Shown: piece by piece, positions 8,205-17,420 of the stretch | Layout of the letters: each line of letters starts with the position of its first letter | Numbering within the stretch: the first letter of the stretch is position 1 | Origin: Candidatus Omnitrophota bacterium | GTDB taxonomy: Bacteria; Omnitrophota; Omnitrophia; Omnitrophales; Aquincolibacteriaceae | Length of the DNA stretch: 62,815 nt | NCBI GenBank assembly: GCA_016196565.1 | Contig: JACPXK010000009.1 | Location: 1-62,815, forward strand | Reading direction: 5' to 3' | Position numbers and translations under genes: made by a program | The notes under the pieces: model-generated | What the model was told of the DNA's origin: nothing | Databases searched by the model: none | The model's input: the letters and a program-made list of their open reading frames with translations, nothing else

Positions 8205-9227
8205 ATGTTAAATGTCGCAGTGATAGGAGCAACCGGTTATACCGGCATGGAGCTTGTCAAAATTTTGATTCGCCATCCCCACGTCCGGATTTCGGCGCTC
8301 ACCACACGGCAAAAAGAAACCCGGCCCGTTCACGACTTGATCCCATCGCTGCCCAAGGATATTGATCTGGAAATCAAAACCTATTCCTTCCCTGAAGTCA
8401 GCAAAAAATCCGATTTGGTATTTTTATGCCTGCCCCATACGGAAGCCATGGAAACCGCGCAAAAATTCCGGAAGGCAGGAAAAATTGTGATCGATTTGTC
8501 TGCGGACTTCCGGTTAAGGTCCAAGAAAATTTATGAAACCTGGTACGGTGTTAAACACACCAATCCTATCCTCCTCAAAGAGGCGGTTTACGGCCTCCCG
8601 GAGTTTAATCGAAAATTTATTCAAAAAGCCGATTTGATTTCCAATCCCGGCTGTTATCCGACCGGGGCCATTCTCGGCATTGCCCCTCTTCTTGCCCACC
8701 GGTTGGTGGCGGAGGATTCCATCATTATTGATTCCAAGTCCGGCGTGAGCGGTGCGGGAAAGAAACCGAATCCTGCCACCCAATTTTGCGAAGTGAATGA
8801 AAATTTTTATGCTTACAAAGTCGGCCGCCATCAGCATACACCGGAAATCGAACAGGCGCTTTCGGATGTCAGCGGCTCTGACATTAAAGTGACTTTTACC
8901 CCGCATCTTCTTCCGGTTACACGGGGCATTTTATCCACCATTTATTTGAAGAAAAAAAGAAACGTCAAGCGCGAAGCCATTAGCGATGCCTTTAAAGATG
9001 CCTATCACGAAGAGCCTTTTGTACGCGTGAAACCGGAAGGTGCCTTTCCCGCTTTAAGGGATGTGCAGCACACCAATTATTGCGACGTGGGTTATTTGAT
9101 CAAGGATGATTCGGATGAAATTATCGTGATTACGGCCATCGATAACCTTCTCAAAGGGGCTTCGGGCCAGGCGGTTCAAAATATGAATATCCGATGCGGA
9201 TTCGCAGAAGAGGAAGGGATCAGGTAA
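8205..9227 (+). CDS. argC: N-acetyl-gamma-glutamyl-phosphate reductase
   Basis: ArgC reduces N-acetylglutamyl phosphate to the semialdehyde, the third step to ornithine. The 340-residue protein starts with the NADP-binding VAVIGATGYTGMELVKIL and has the catalytic cysteine C150 in SNPGCYPTGAILG. HLLPVTRGILSTIYL and the C-terminal LLKGASGQAVQNMN are typical. It is the first gene of a seven-gene arg operon with lysA behind it; its stop overlaps the argJ start (TAATG). Confidence 0.97.
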   Translation: MLNVAVIGATGYTGMELVKILIRHPHVRISALTTRQKETRPVHDLIPSLPKDIDLEIKTYSFPEVSKKSDLVFLCLPHTEAMETAQKFRKAGKIVIDLSADFRLRSKKIYETWYGVKHTNPILLKEAVYGLPEFNRKFIQKADLISNPGCYPTGAILGIAPLLAHRLVAEDSIIIDSKSGVSGAGKKPNPATQFCEVNENFYAYKVGRHQHTPEIEQALSDVSGSDIKVTFTPHLLPVTRGILSTIYLKKKRNVKREAISDAFKDAYHEEPFVRVKPEGAFPALRDVQHTNYCDVGYLIKDDSDEIIVITAIDNLLKGASGQAVQNMNIRCGFAEEEGIR

Positions 9228-10444
9228 TGCCAAAGATTTTTTGGGAAAAAAGACGCAAAGGAACGGTGACGACACCGCTTGGTTTTTATGCAAGCGGGAT
9301 GCGTTCCGGCATCAAAAAAAAGAAAAAATACGATTCTTCGCTGATAGTGTCCAGAGTTCCGGCGATAGCCGCCGCCACTTTTACCGTCAATAAAGTGAAG
9401 GCTTGGCCCGTGCTTTACTCCATGAAAGCCATTCGCGCGGCAAAGCATCATGCGATTCTGGCCTCCAGCGGCAATGCCAATTGCATGAACGGTCCCAACG
9501 GTAAGCATGCGGTGGAAGAATCGGTGCGTGAACTTGCCAGGCATTTAAATGTCGGAGAGGAAGAAATATTAATCGCTCAAACGGGGCTGATCGGCGTTCC
9601 CTTTCCCATTAATCGATTTAAGCGGGCCATTCCGAAACTGGTAAAACGCCTTTCTGAGGACGGCGGAAGAGCCGCCGCGCGGGGAATTATGACCACTGAT
9701 CTCAGCATCAAAGAAGTAGCGTTTTCATTTTTCCTTGGAGACACGCGTGTGACCATCGGGGCGGTAGGAAAAGGGGCCGGGATGGTTCATCCCAATATGG
9801 CGACCATGCTTTGTTTTATCACGACCGATGTGGCGATTTCAAAACCGCTTTTCAAACGCGCCCTTCGTCATGCCGTGGATGATACCTTTAATGTGATTGC
9901 CATTGATAACGATCAGAGCACCAATGATATGGTACTCGGTCTTGCCAACGGTGAGGCGGGAAATTCTCCCATTCAAAAAATCGACCGGGATTACCGGTTT
10001 TTTCGCGAGGTCCTCGAACAAGTCTGCCGGCATATGGCTTATGAAATGGTCAAAGACGGTGAAGGCGTTACGCATGTCTGCACGCTTTTAGTTTCCGGCG
10101 CGAAAAACCCGACCGATGCCGAAAAAGTGGCGCGGCAAATCGGCAATTCCATGTTGTTTAAAACCATGCTTGCCGGGGCCGACCCCAATTGGGGCCGCAT
10201 TGCGGCAGCCATCGGCGCAAGCGGTGTGAGTTTCAATCCCAATCATTTGAATATCACTTTTGGGGGCGCCAATGTCGTGCATAACGGCCGGCTGCGCGTT
10301 CTCAATCTTCCCAAGGCTCGGCGGATTCTTCAGCGTAAGGAATACACCATCGATGTGGTGATCGGGAAAGGAAGAGGCAGGGCCCGGTTCGTGACCTCGG
10401 ATTTGACCACCAAATACGTCCAGATCAACGGCTCTTACTCATAA
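9227..10444 (+). CDS. argJ: Glutamate N-acetyltransferase / ornithine acetyltransferase ArgJ
   Basis: ArgJ recycles the acetyl group from N-acetylornithine to glutamate and may also use acetyl-CoA. The ATG at 9227 gives 405 residues and is preferred over an upstream in-frame start at 9194 because it overlaps the argC stop and has GGAAGGG upstream. The self-cleavage region is clear: GAVGKGAGMVHPNMATMLCF, in which the threonine of MAT becomes the new N-terminal nucleophile of the beta chain. Other landmarks are SSGNANCMNGPNG, TGLIGVPFPI and DPNWGRIAAAIGASG. With ArgJ the operon needs no ArgE deacetylase. Confidence 0.96.
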   Translation: MPKIFWEKRRKGTVTTPLGFYASGMRSGIKKKKKYDSSLIVSRVPAIAAATFTVNKVKAWPVLYSMKAIRAAKHHAILASSGNANCMNGPNGKHAVEESVRELARHLNVGEEEILIAQTGLIGVPFPINRFKRAIPKLVKRLSEDGGRAAARGIMTTDLSIKEVAFSFFLGDTRVTIGAVGKGAGMVHPNMATMLCFITTDVAISKPLFKRALRHAVDDTFNVIAIDNDQSTNDMVLGLANGEAGNSPIQKIDRDYRFFREVLEQVCRHMAYEMVKDGEGVTHVCTLLVSGAKNPTDAEKVARQIGNSMLFKTMLAGADPNWGRIAAAIGASGVSFNPNHLNITFGGANVVHNGRLRVLNLPKARRILQRKEYTIDVVIGKGRGRARFVTSDLTTKYVQINGSYS

Positions 10445-10454
10445 TTTCACTTTG

Positions 10455-11303
10455 ATGCAAGAACTCGTCGAAAAAGCCAGCATTTTAATCGAGGCGCTTC
10501 CTTATATAAAAAATTTCCGGGGAAAAGAAATCCTCATTAAATACGGCGGTTCGGCCATGACCGATCCCGAGGTCCGGAGAAATGTTTTGCTTGATCTTGT
10601 GTTCATGAATTATGTGGGTATGAAGCCCATTTTGATTCATGGGGGCGGGATCGCCATTACGGAGAATTTAAAAAAGCGCGGCGTTCAAAGCCAATTTGTG
10701 AACGGTCTGCGCGTGACGGACAAAGCCACGATTAATGTGGTGGTGGAAACTTTGGCGGAAATCAATCGAAGCATTGTGAAGGAAATTAACGATCTCGGAG
10801 CCAAGGCCATCGGACTTTCCGGCCATGACGCCAAAATCCTGCACGTGGTCAAGCACAACAGCAATGTGGGTTATGTGGGTGATGTGGTAAAAGTTAATAT
10901 CAAGCCGATCCGTAAAATTACCGACCGGTATGAAATCCCTGTGATTTATCCGGTGGGGATTGATGCCAAAAAAGAAACTTATAATGTGAATGCCGACGAT
11001 GCCGCCGCCGAAATCGCAGCCGCCATGGGCGTGGAAAAGCTCATGGTGCTTACCAATGTGAAGGGGATTATGACGAATCCCGCAGATGAAAACACGCTTC
11101 TTTCTTCGGTGCGGGTGGGCGAGATGCAGGATTTGATCGACAAGAAAATTGTGACAGGCGGCATGATTCCAAAGGTCAATTGTTTCTTAACCGCGCTTCA
11201 AGGCGGCGTCAAAAAAGCCCATATCGTGGATGGCCGCATCAAGCATTCTTTACTGCTCGAAATTTTTACCGATAAGGGTATCGGCACGGAAATGATTTTA
11301 TGA
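10455..11303 (+). CDS. argB: Acetylglutamate kinase
   Basis: ArgB phosphorylates N-acetylglutamate. The ATG at 10455 (after an in-frame TTG at 10452) gives 282 residues. The amino-acid kinase fold is shown by LIKYGGSAM, IHGGGIAITENLKKRG, the VNGLRVTDKATINVV region, IGLSGHDAKIL, NVNADDAAAEIAAAMG, and KIVTGGMIPKV with the ATP-site lysine. The N-terminal helix before the first lysine motif (VEKASILIEALPYIKNFRG) is the kind found in arginine-inhibited hexameric enzymes, so feedback inhibition is likely. The stop overlaps the argD ATG by four bases. Confidence 0.96.
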   Translation: MQELVEKASILIEALPYIKNFRGKEILIKYGGSAMTDPEVRRNVLLDLVFMNYVGMKPILIHGGGIAITENLKKRGVQSQFVNGLRVTDKATINVVVETLAEINRSIVKEINDLGAKAIGLSGHDAKILHVVKHNSNVGYVGDVVKVNIKPIRKITDRYEIPVIYPVGIDAKKETYNVNADDAAAEIAAAMGVEKLMVLTNVKGIMTNPADENTLLSSVRVGEMQDLIDKKIVTGGMIPKVNCFLTALQGGVKKAHIVDGRIKHSLLLEIFTDKGIGTEMIL

Positions 11304-12502
11304 AAACATCGGACATACAAAAATTATACACCGAATACATTCTGCCGACTTACACACAGGTTCCGGTTTGCCTGGTCAAAGGCAAAGGGTCCAAAGTTTG
11401 GGATTTGCAGGGAAAAGAATATATCGATTTTTTCCCGGGCTGGGCGGTTTCGGGTTTGGGGCATTGCCATCCGGATGTGGTGCATGCGCTCAAACATCAA
11501 ATCGGGAAAATTCTTCACATCTCCAATAATTTTTTAAATTTGAAGCAGGCCCAGCTTGCCCAGGAAATTTCCAGGGCGTCTTTTCCTTCACGCCTGTTTT
11601 TTTGCAATAGCGGGGCCGAGGCGGCCGAAAGCGCCGTAAAATTTGCGCGCAAGTACGGATCCGAAACCGGGCGTTATGAAATTATTACCATGCGCCAGTC
11701 TTTTCATGGAAGAACGCTTGCGGCGCTTACTTTGACCGGCCAGGAAAAAGTTCAAAAAGGTTTTGAGCCTTTGCCCTCCGGCTTCCGTTACGCAGAATTA
11801 AACAATCTTTTGTCCGTGGCCGAACAGGTAACGGACAAAACCATCGCCATTTTTCTCGAACCGGTTCAAGGGGAGGGCGGAGTCAATGTCGCCACGCCCG
11901 AATTTATGACCGGCCTTCGCCAGATTTGTGATAAAAAAGATTTGCTCCTAATTTTGGATGAAGTTCAAACCGGCATGGGACGTACCGGAAAAATGTTTGC
12001 CTATCAGCATTACGGCCTGGAGCCGGATGTGATGATTTTGGCCAAATCCCTCGGCAGCGGGGTTCCGATCGGGGCTTTGGTCGTGAATAAAAAAATAAAA
12101 AAGGAAGTTTTTACACCCGGCACGCACGGCTCGACTTATGGCGGGAATCCGCTTGTGGCCAGTGCTTCAATCGCTGTTTTTAAGGCGATACGGAAAGGGA
12201 AACTCGTTAGCTATGCCGCGCGTCTCGGTGATTATTTTGGAAAAAGGCTTGAAGCGATGAAATCTAAATATCCGGTGATTCAGGCCGTCCGGGGGCTTGC
12301 CATGATGCGGGGACTCGAGCTGAATGTTCCGGGCGCGGCCTTTGCCGATAAAGCGCGCGAAAAAGGGCTTCTCATTAATTGCACCCAGGAAAAAATTCTC
12401 AGGCTCATGCCGGCCATCAATATTTCCAAGACCTTGCTGGATGAAGGGCTTGATATTCTGGAGAAAGTTTTTAACGAATTGTTGACGTCAACAAAACGAT
12501 AA
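11300..12502 (+). CDS. argD: Acetylornithine aminotransferase
   Basis: ArgD is a PLP-dependent class III aminotransferase turning acetylglutamate semialdehyde into N-acetylornithine. The 400-residue protein shows FCNSGAEAAESAVKFARK near residue 101, QSFHGRTLAALTLTG, EPVQGEGGV, LILDEVQTGMGRTGK, and the PLP lysine K249 in MILAKSLGSGVPIGAL. The enzyme may also serve as succinyldiaminopimelate aminotransferase for lysine, which would fit the lysA gene in the same operon. It overlaps argB by ATGA. Confidence 0.95.
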   Translation: MKTSDIQKLYTEYILPTYTQVPVCLVKGKGSKVWDLQGKEYIDFFPGWAVSGLGHCHPDVVHALKHQIGKILHISNNFLNLKQAQLAQEISRASFPSRLFFCNSGAEAAESAVKFARKYGSETGRYEIITMRQSFHGRTLAALTLTGQEKVQKGFEPLPSGFRYAELNNLLSVAEQVTDKTIAIFLEPVQGEGGVNVATPEFMTGLRQICDKKDLLLILDEVQTGMGRTGKMFAYQHYGLEPDVMILAKSLGSGVPIGALVVNKKIKKEVFTPGTHGSTYGGNPLVASASIAVFKAIRKGKLVSYAARLGDYFGKRLEAMKSKYPVIQAVRGLAMMRGLELNVPGAAFADKAREKGLLINCTQEKILRLMPAINISKTLLDEGLDILEKVFNELLTSTKR

Positions 12503-12505
12503 CCA

Positions 12506-13432
12506 ATGAAAAAGAAACATTTAATTTCCGTCACTGATTTTGAAGCCAAGGATGTGCGCAAGCTCTTTGAGCTGGCGCACCGGATTAAAAAGGCGCCGGC
12601 CTATTTTCAGCAATCCCTTCAGGGGAAAATGTTCGGGCTTATTTTCGAGAAGCCGTCCACCCGCACGTGGATTTCTTTTGAAACCGGCATTTTTTCGCTG
12701 GGAGGCGGCACCATTTATCTGGGCAAGGATGAAATCCAGCTTGGGGTTCGTGAAGAGGTCAAAGACGTGGCCCGGGTTTTAAACCGCTATCTTGCCGGCG
12801 TGATTTTGCGCACCTTTTCGCATGACACGATTACGGAATTCGAGAAATATTTTGATCAGCCGGTCATTAACGGCTTAAGTGATTTTGAGCATCCATGCCA
12901 GGCCCTGGCGGATTTTTTTACGCTGGAAGAAAAATTCGGAGTGAAAGGAAATCCCGTAATTTCCTTTGTGGGGGACGGCAATAATGTTTTGAATTCACTG
13001 ATTTTATTGACGGCGATACTCGGGAGAAAAATGCGGTATGCGACGCCTCGAAGGCATGAGCCCTCCGCGGAAATTCTCGCCAAAGCCAGGCGCCTCGCCC
13101 GGAAAAGCGGGGCGGTGATCGAAGGCTCGCATGATCCCGTAGTCGCGGTGCGCGATGCGGACGTCGTCTACACGGATGTCTGGGTTAGTATGGGAGAAGA
13201 AAAACAAAGAAAAAATAAAGTGAAGGAATTCCGGGGCATGCAGGTGAATGAAACGTTGATGAAATGCGCCAAAAAAGGGGCGCTTCTGATGCACTGCCTG
13301 CCGGCCCATCGCGGTGAAGAAATCACGGATGAGGTTCTCGAGAGTAAAAATTCCATCATTTTCGATCAGGCGGAAAACCGTCTGCATGTGCAGAAAGCTA
13401 TTTTGCTTCATTTGTGCGATTCTAAAAAGTAA
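12506..13432 (+). CDS. argF: Ornithine carbamoyltransferase
   Basis: ArgF joins carbamoyl phosphate and ornithine to citrulline. The 308-residue protein has the normal architecture: a carbamoyl-phosphate loop KPSTRTWISFE near residue 50, VILRTFSHDTI, HPCQALADFFTLEE, the ornithine-side DVWVSMGEEKQ and the catalytic HCLPAHRGEEI. The second arginine of the usual STRTR loop is tryptophan here, which is uncommon; the first arginine, serine and threonines are kept. N-acetyl- or succinyl-ornithine carbamoyltransferases are alternatives, but the surrounding ArgJ route argues for ornithine. Confidence 0.92.
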   Translation: MKKKHLISVTDFEAKDVRKLFELAHRIKKAPAYFQQSLQGKMFGLIFEKPSTRTWISFETGIFSLGGGTIYLGKDEIQLGVREEVKDVARVLNRYLAGVILRTFSHDTITEFEKYFDQPVINGLSDFEHPCQALADFFTLEEKFGVKGNPVISFVGDGNNVLNSLILLTAILGRKMRYATPRRHEPSAEILAKARRLARKSGAVIEGSHDPVVAVRDADVVYTDVWVSMGEEKQRKNKVKEFRGMQVNETLMKCAKKGALLMHCLPAHRGEEITDEVLESKNSIIFDQAENRLHVQKAILLHLCDSKK

Positions 13433-13441
13433 GGAGTGATT

Positions 13442-14647
13442 ATGAAAAAAGTTGTGCTGGCTTATTCGGGAGGGCTCGATACTTCCTGCGCCGTCAAATG
13501 GCTTCAGGATCAATACGGCCTTGAAGTGATTTGTTTTTCTGCGTTTTTGGGGGAAGTCAAAGACAAAAATTTGCTCCGCAAAAAAGCCGCGGCCGGGGGA
13601 GCGCGGAAAATCATCATCGAAGACTTGAAAGAGGAGTTTGCCCAAGATTTTATTTTGCCCGCCCTTTGGGCCCATGCGCGTTATGAAGGAAAATATCCTT
13701 TGGCCACGGCGCTTGGCAGGCCGCTTATTGCCAAACATTTGGTGAAAACGGCGCAAAAAGAAGGCGCCCAGTACGTGGCCCACGGCTGCACCGGCAAGGG
13801 CAATGATCAGGTCCGTATTGAAGTGGGCGTGCGCACGCTTGATCCGTCGCTTGAAATTATCGCGCCGCTCCGGCAATGGGAATTTAAATCCCGCGAGGAA
13901 GAAATCGAATACGCTCGGGAAAATAAAATTCCGGTGGACGCAACCAAAGCCAGCCCTTATTCCATCGATAAAAATATTTGGGGCATTGCCATCGAGGCTG
14001 GTATTCTGGAAGATCCGTGGGTGGAACCGCCGGCGGACGCTTATGTCATGACCCGCGGTCTTGACCGGGTGCCGAAAAAACCGAAATATATTGTAATCGA
14101 ATTTGAAAAGGGAGTTCCGGTAAAAATCAACGGCGTGCGCAAATCGCTGGTGGATTTAATCGAATCCCTTAATGAAATTGCCGGCCAGTACGGTGTGGGA
14201 CGATTTGATCAAATCGAAAACCGTTTGGTCGGAATCAAAAGCCGGGAAATTTACGAAGCCCCGGCCGCTGAAGTGCTGCTCACCAGCCATAGCGAACTCG
14301 AAGGCATGGTCATGGACCGCGAGTTTCTTCATTATAAGAAGGTGCTTTCCGAAAAATACGCGGAACTGGTTTATTTCGGGCTTTGGTTTTCGCCGCTCAA
14401 GCAAGCCATGGATCAATTCTTCAAATCCAATCAAAACCGGGTCAGCGGAAAAATCCGCATTAAACTCGACCGCGGCCACGCGATTTGCGTGGGCAGACAA
14501 TCGCCCAATTCCCTTTATTCGGAAAAACTTGCCACGTATTCGGCCAAAGATGCCTTTGACCGGAAGGCCTCGGAAGGATTTATGAAAATTTGGGGATTGC
14601 CGTATGAAGGCATGGGTCAAAATCGAAAAGGAGGGCTTCATGGCTAA
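13442..14647 (+). CDS. argG: Argininosuccinate synthase
   Basis: ArgG ligates citrulline and aspartate with ATP. The ATG at 13442, five bases after AAGGAG, gives 401 residues. The N-terminal PP-loop AYSGGLDTSCAVKWL, the middle YVAHGCTGKGNDQVR, and YSIDKNIWG with the following acidic residues identify the family. The 3' end overlaps argH by eight bases in another frame. Confidence 0.97.
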   Translation: MKKVVLAYSGGLDTSCAVKWLQDQYGLEVICFSAFLGEVKDKNLLRKKAAAGGARKIIIEDLKEEFAQDFILPALWAHARYEGKYPLATALGRPLIAKHLVKTAQKEGAQYVAHGCTGKGNDQVRIEVGVRTLDPSLEIIAPLRQWEFKSREEEIEYARENKIPVDATKASPYSIDKNIWGIAIEAGILEDPWVEPPADAYVMTRGLDRVPKKPKYIVIEFEKGVPVKINGVRKSLVDLIESLNEIAGQYGVGRFDQIENRLVGIKSREIYEAPAAEVLLTSHSELEGMVMDREFLHYKKVLSEKYAELVYFGLWFSPLKQAMDQFFKSNQNRVSGKIRIKLDRGHAICVGRQSPNSLYSEKLATYSAKDAFDRKASEGFMKIWGLPYEGMGQNRKGGLHG

Positions 14648-16043
14648 GACGCTCTGGGGCGGCAGGTTCAAAAGCCAAATGAATTCCACGTTTCAATGTT
14701 TCAGCTATTCCCTTTATGTGGATTTTCAGCTTCTGGAAGCCGAGCTGGAAGTCGATAGGGCTTGGGCCAAAATGCTTGGCCGCACGAAACTTATCACAAG
14801 ACAGGAATCCGTAAAACTGGTCAAGGCCCTTCACGCGGTGGCCAAAAAACTGCGCCTCCAGGATCCTCACGATAAACTGCCCAAAACATTTCTTAATCAA
14901 TATGAAGATATTCACACTTTGATTGAAGCCGAACTGGAAAAGAAGGCCGGCAATTTGGCCAAGAAAATCCATACGGGAAGGAGTCGCAATGATTTGGTGG
15001 TCACTTCCACGCGGCTTTATTTGAAAAAGAAAATAGAAGCCGTGGCTTCAAAGGTGACGGAGCTTGAAAAATCGCTCGTGATTTTAGCCAAACGTTCCGG
15101 CGACTCCGTTGTCAGCGGGATGACCCATCTCAAAAAAGCCCAGCCTATACTTTTTGCCCATCATCTCTTGGCTTATGTGGAAATGCTGGAAGAAGACAAG
15201 GCGAGAATCCTGGACTCTGCCAAACGGGCGGATGTTCTCCCTCTGGGTTCTGCTGCGCTGGCCGGATCGTCGCTTGGCATTGATCAAAAATTTCTGGCGC
15301 GCGAACTTGGATTTTCAAAAATCGCCGCGAACAGCATGGCTGCCACGAGCGACCGGTCCTTTATCGTGGAATTTGTCGGCGCCTTGGCGATTTTATGGAT
15401 GCATTTGTCACGTATGGCGGAGGATTTTATTTTATGGAATTCGGAAGCCTTCAACTATATTGAATTGGATGACGCCTTCGCTACCGGATCAAGCCTGATG
15501 CCGCAGAAAAAAAATCCCGATGTGTTTGAGCTCGTGCGCGGAAGAAGCGGCGTCATCTTCGGACATTTGCAATCCCTTCTGACGATTCAAAAGGGACTCC
15601 CGCTTGCCTATAACCGGGATTTGCAGGAAGACAAGCCCGCGCTTTTTGATTCGGCGAATAAAACCCAGCTGGCCTTGGAGGTTTTGGCCCTGGCCATTCG
15701 TTCGATTTCTTTAAACCGCAAGGCCATGCAGGCTTCGATTCAGGATGACAATTTATTTGCGACCGACATTTTGGAATATTTGGTGAGAAAAAAGGTGCCC
15801 TTTCGCCAAGCTCACGAAACCGTCGGACGCGCGGTAAGATTCGCCCTCGAATCAGGACGGCCTCTTCGGGAAATCGCTCTGGCGGAATGGAAAAGGTTTT
15901 CTCCCGCGTTTGACGGAGGAGTTTATGATTTGTTCGATGCCCGCTCTTCCGTCCGGGCAAAAAAGACCATCGGCAGCACCAATCCGGCGATGGCGGCGCA
16001 ACAGATTAAAAAATGGGAAAAACAACTAAGGACGTCATTCTGA
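14640..16043 (+). CDS. argH: Argininosuccinate lyase
   Basis: ArgH splits argininosuccinate into arginine and fumarate. The ATG at 14640 follows AGGAGG by five bases and starts at the canonical MAKTLWGGRF; an in-frame upstream start at 14604 lies inside argG and is rejected. The 467 residues include HTGRSRNDLVVTSTRLYL, TGSSLMPQKKNPDVFELVR (the fumarase-superfamily signature with the catalytic-loop serines) and the C-terminal PFRQAHETVGRAVRFA. It completes the pathway to arginine. Confidence 0.97.
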   Translation: MAKTLWGGRFKSQMNSTFQCFSYSLYVDFQLLEAELEVDRAWAKMLGRTKLITRQESVKLVKALHAVAKKLRLQDPHDKLPKTFLNQYEDIHTLIEAELEKKAGNLAKKIHTGRSRNDLVVTSTRLYLKKKIEAVASKVTELEKSLVILAKRSGDSVVSGMTHLKKAQPILFAHHLLAYVEMLEEDKARILDSAKRADVLPLGSAALAGSSLGIDQKFLARELGFSKIAANSMAATSDRSFIVEFVGALAILWMHLSRMAEDFILWNSEAFNYIELDDAFATGSSLMPQKKNPDVFELVRGRSGVIFGHLQSLLTIQKGLPLAYNRDLQEDKPALFDSANKTQLALEVLALAIRSISLNRKAMQASIQDDNLFATDILEYLVRKKVPFRQAHETVGRAVRFALESGRPLREIALAEWKRFSPAFDGGVYDLFDARSSVRAKKTIGSTNPAMAAQQIKKWEKQLRTSF

Positions 16044-16055
16044 CGACATGTAACT

Positions 16056-17327
16056 ATGTCCAAATTTCACGAATTCCGTTACGTTAAAGACGAGCTTTAC
16101 GCCGAAAATGTCCGCGTCCGCGATATTGTCGAAAAAACCGGCACACCCGTTTATATTTACAGCCACAAAACCCTTGTCGAACATATCAAAAAAATCCAAA
16201 CCGCTTTCCGGGCGGTAAAGCCTCTTATCTGCTATTCCATGAAGGCCAATTCCAATCTGGCGGTGCTGAGATCCATCGTCAGTCAGGGCGCGGGCCTTGA
16301 TATTGTCTCAGGCGGCGAGCTTTTTCGCGCCAAAAGGGTAGGCTGCCCTCCGGAAAAAATCGTTTATGCCGGAGTGGGAAAAACCGAAGAGGAAGTGGAA
16401 GAAGCCCTTCGCTACGGCATTTTACTTTTTAATGTGGAATCGCATCCGGAGCTCGAACTCATTCAAAAAGCGGCCAAACGCCTTAAAAAAACCGCCCGTG
16501 TTTCTCTCAGAATCAATCCGGGTGTGGATCCCCACACGCATGATCATATTGCTACCGGCAAAGCCGAAAGCAAATTCGGCATTGATTTGGAAGCTGCACG
16601 CGCTATTTTTTCCCGCCGTTCCCACTATCCCAATGTTTCGATTTGCGGGGTGCATGTTCATATCGGTTCGCAAATTACGATTGGCGAGCCTTTTGTCGAA
16701 GCCTTTCATAAAGTGCTCAGCTTTGTCGAAGAACTGGAAAAACAAGGCGTCAAAATCGAAACCCTCAATCTTGGCGGCGGGCTCGGGGTCATTTATAGCG
16801 ATGAAAATCCCCAAACCGCCGAGGATTTTGCCAAAAAAATCCTTCCGCTCTTTAAAAATAAAAAATATAAAATTGTTTTTGAGCCGGGCCGCTTTGTGGC
16901 CGCGAATGCGGGAATTCTCGCGGGCAAAGTCCTTTTCATCAAGCAAACCAAGGTAAAAAACTTTGCCATTTGCGATACCGGCATGGGGGATTTGATCCGC
17001 CCCACGCTTTACGGCGCTTATCATGAGGTGTGGCCCTTGAAGCGCAGCGAAAAGGCCGCCAAATGGATGTATGATGTGGTCGGCCCGATTTGCGAAAGCG
17101 GAGATTTTCTGGCCAAGGAACGTCATCTTCAAGAACTTCACGCCGGGGATTATTTGGCCTTCATGACCGCCGGGGCTTACGGGTTTGTCATGGCTTCCAA
17201 TTATAATTCCCGTCCCTTGTGCGCCGAGGTTTTGGTCAAAGGCCGCCAGTTTCAAATTGTCCGCAAACGCCAAAAATTGCAGGATTTGACGGCCGGGGAA
17301 AGCATCCCTTCTTTCATTTCCCGTTGA
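16056..17327 (+). CDS. lysA: Diaminopimelate decarboxylase
   Basis: LysA decarboxylates meso-diaminopimelate to lysine. The 423-residue protein is a fold-III PLP enzyme with the PLP lysine K63 in CYSMKANSNLAVL, the phosphate-binding LNLGGGLGV and EPGRFVAANAGILAG loops, GVHVHIGSQI, and the dimer-partner active-site cysteine in GPICESGDF. It lies 12 bases after argH in the same direction, so lysine output may be co-regulated with arginine. The other fold-III decarboxylase at 53175 is shorter and of the ornithine type. Confidence 0.95.
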   Translation: MSKFHEFRYVKDELYAENVRVRDIVEKTGTPVYIYSHKTLVEHIKKIQTAFRAVKPLICYSMKANSNLAVLRSIVSQGAGLDIVSGGELFRAKRVGCPPEKIVYAGVGKTEEEVEEALRYGILLFNVESHPELELIQKAAKRLKKTARVSLRINPGVDPHTHDHIATGKAESKFGIDLEAARAIFSRRSHYPNVSICGVHVHIGSQITIGEPFVEAFHKVLSFVEELEKQGVKIETLNLGGGLGVIYSDENPQTAEDFAKKILPLFKNKKYKIVFEPGRFVAANAGILAGKVLFIKQTKVKNFAICDTGMGDLIRPTLYGAYHEVWPLKRSEKAAKWMYDVVGPICESGDFLAKERHLQELHAGDYLAFMTAGAYGFVMASNYNSRPLCAEVLVKGRQFQIVRKRQKLQDLTAGESIPSFISR

Positions 17328-17343
17328 TGTGATATTCATCACA
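17328..17343. promoter_or_regulatory. Perfect CRP/FNR-family binding site
   Basis: TGTGATATTCATCACA matches TGTGA-N6-TCACA exactly and can also be read as GTGAT-N4-ATCAC, close to FNR/DNR half-sites. It begins at the base after the lysA stop. Its centre is 41.5 bases before the start point expected from the -10-like TATCCT at 17365-17370, the classical class II activator position. Confidence 0.75.
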
Positions 17344-17364
17344 GCCGGATTTTTTCCCTTCTGC

Positions 17365-17370
17365 TATCCT
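17365..17370 (+). promoter_or_regulatory. Candidate -10 box for the small-gene/ppsR/pckA unit
   Basis: TATCCT matches four of six -10 positions and has no recognisable -35, as expected for a promoter that depends on an activator bound at 17328-17343. The first start codon follows at 17421 with GGGAGAG upstream. Confidence 0.45.
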
Positions 17371-17420
17371 TCTGTGTGAGAAGGGGTTATGGCACCCGGC
17401 TTTCTTTTGGGAGAGATTTT

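Noticed and set aside
13004..13876. 290-codon minus-strand open frame over argF/argG
   Set aside because: It runs antisense to two certain enzymes, has no recognisable motif, and reflects the codon bias of the opposite strand.
16422..17342. 306-codon minus-strand open frame over lysA
   Set aside because: Antisense shadow of a well-supported gene with no ribosome site or domain.
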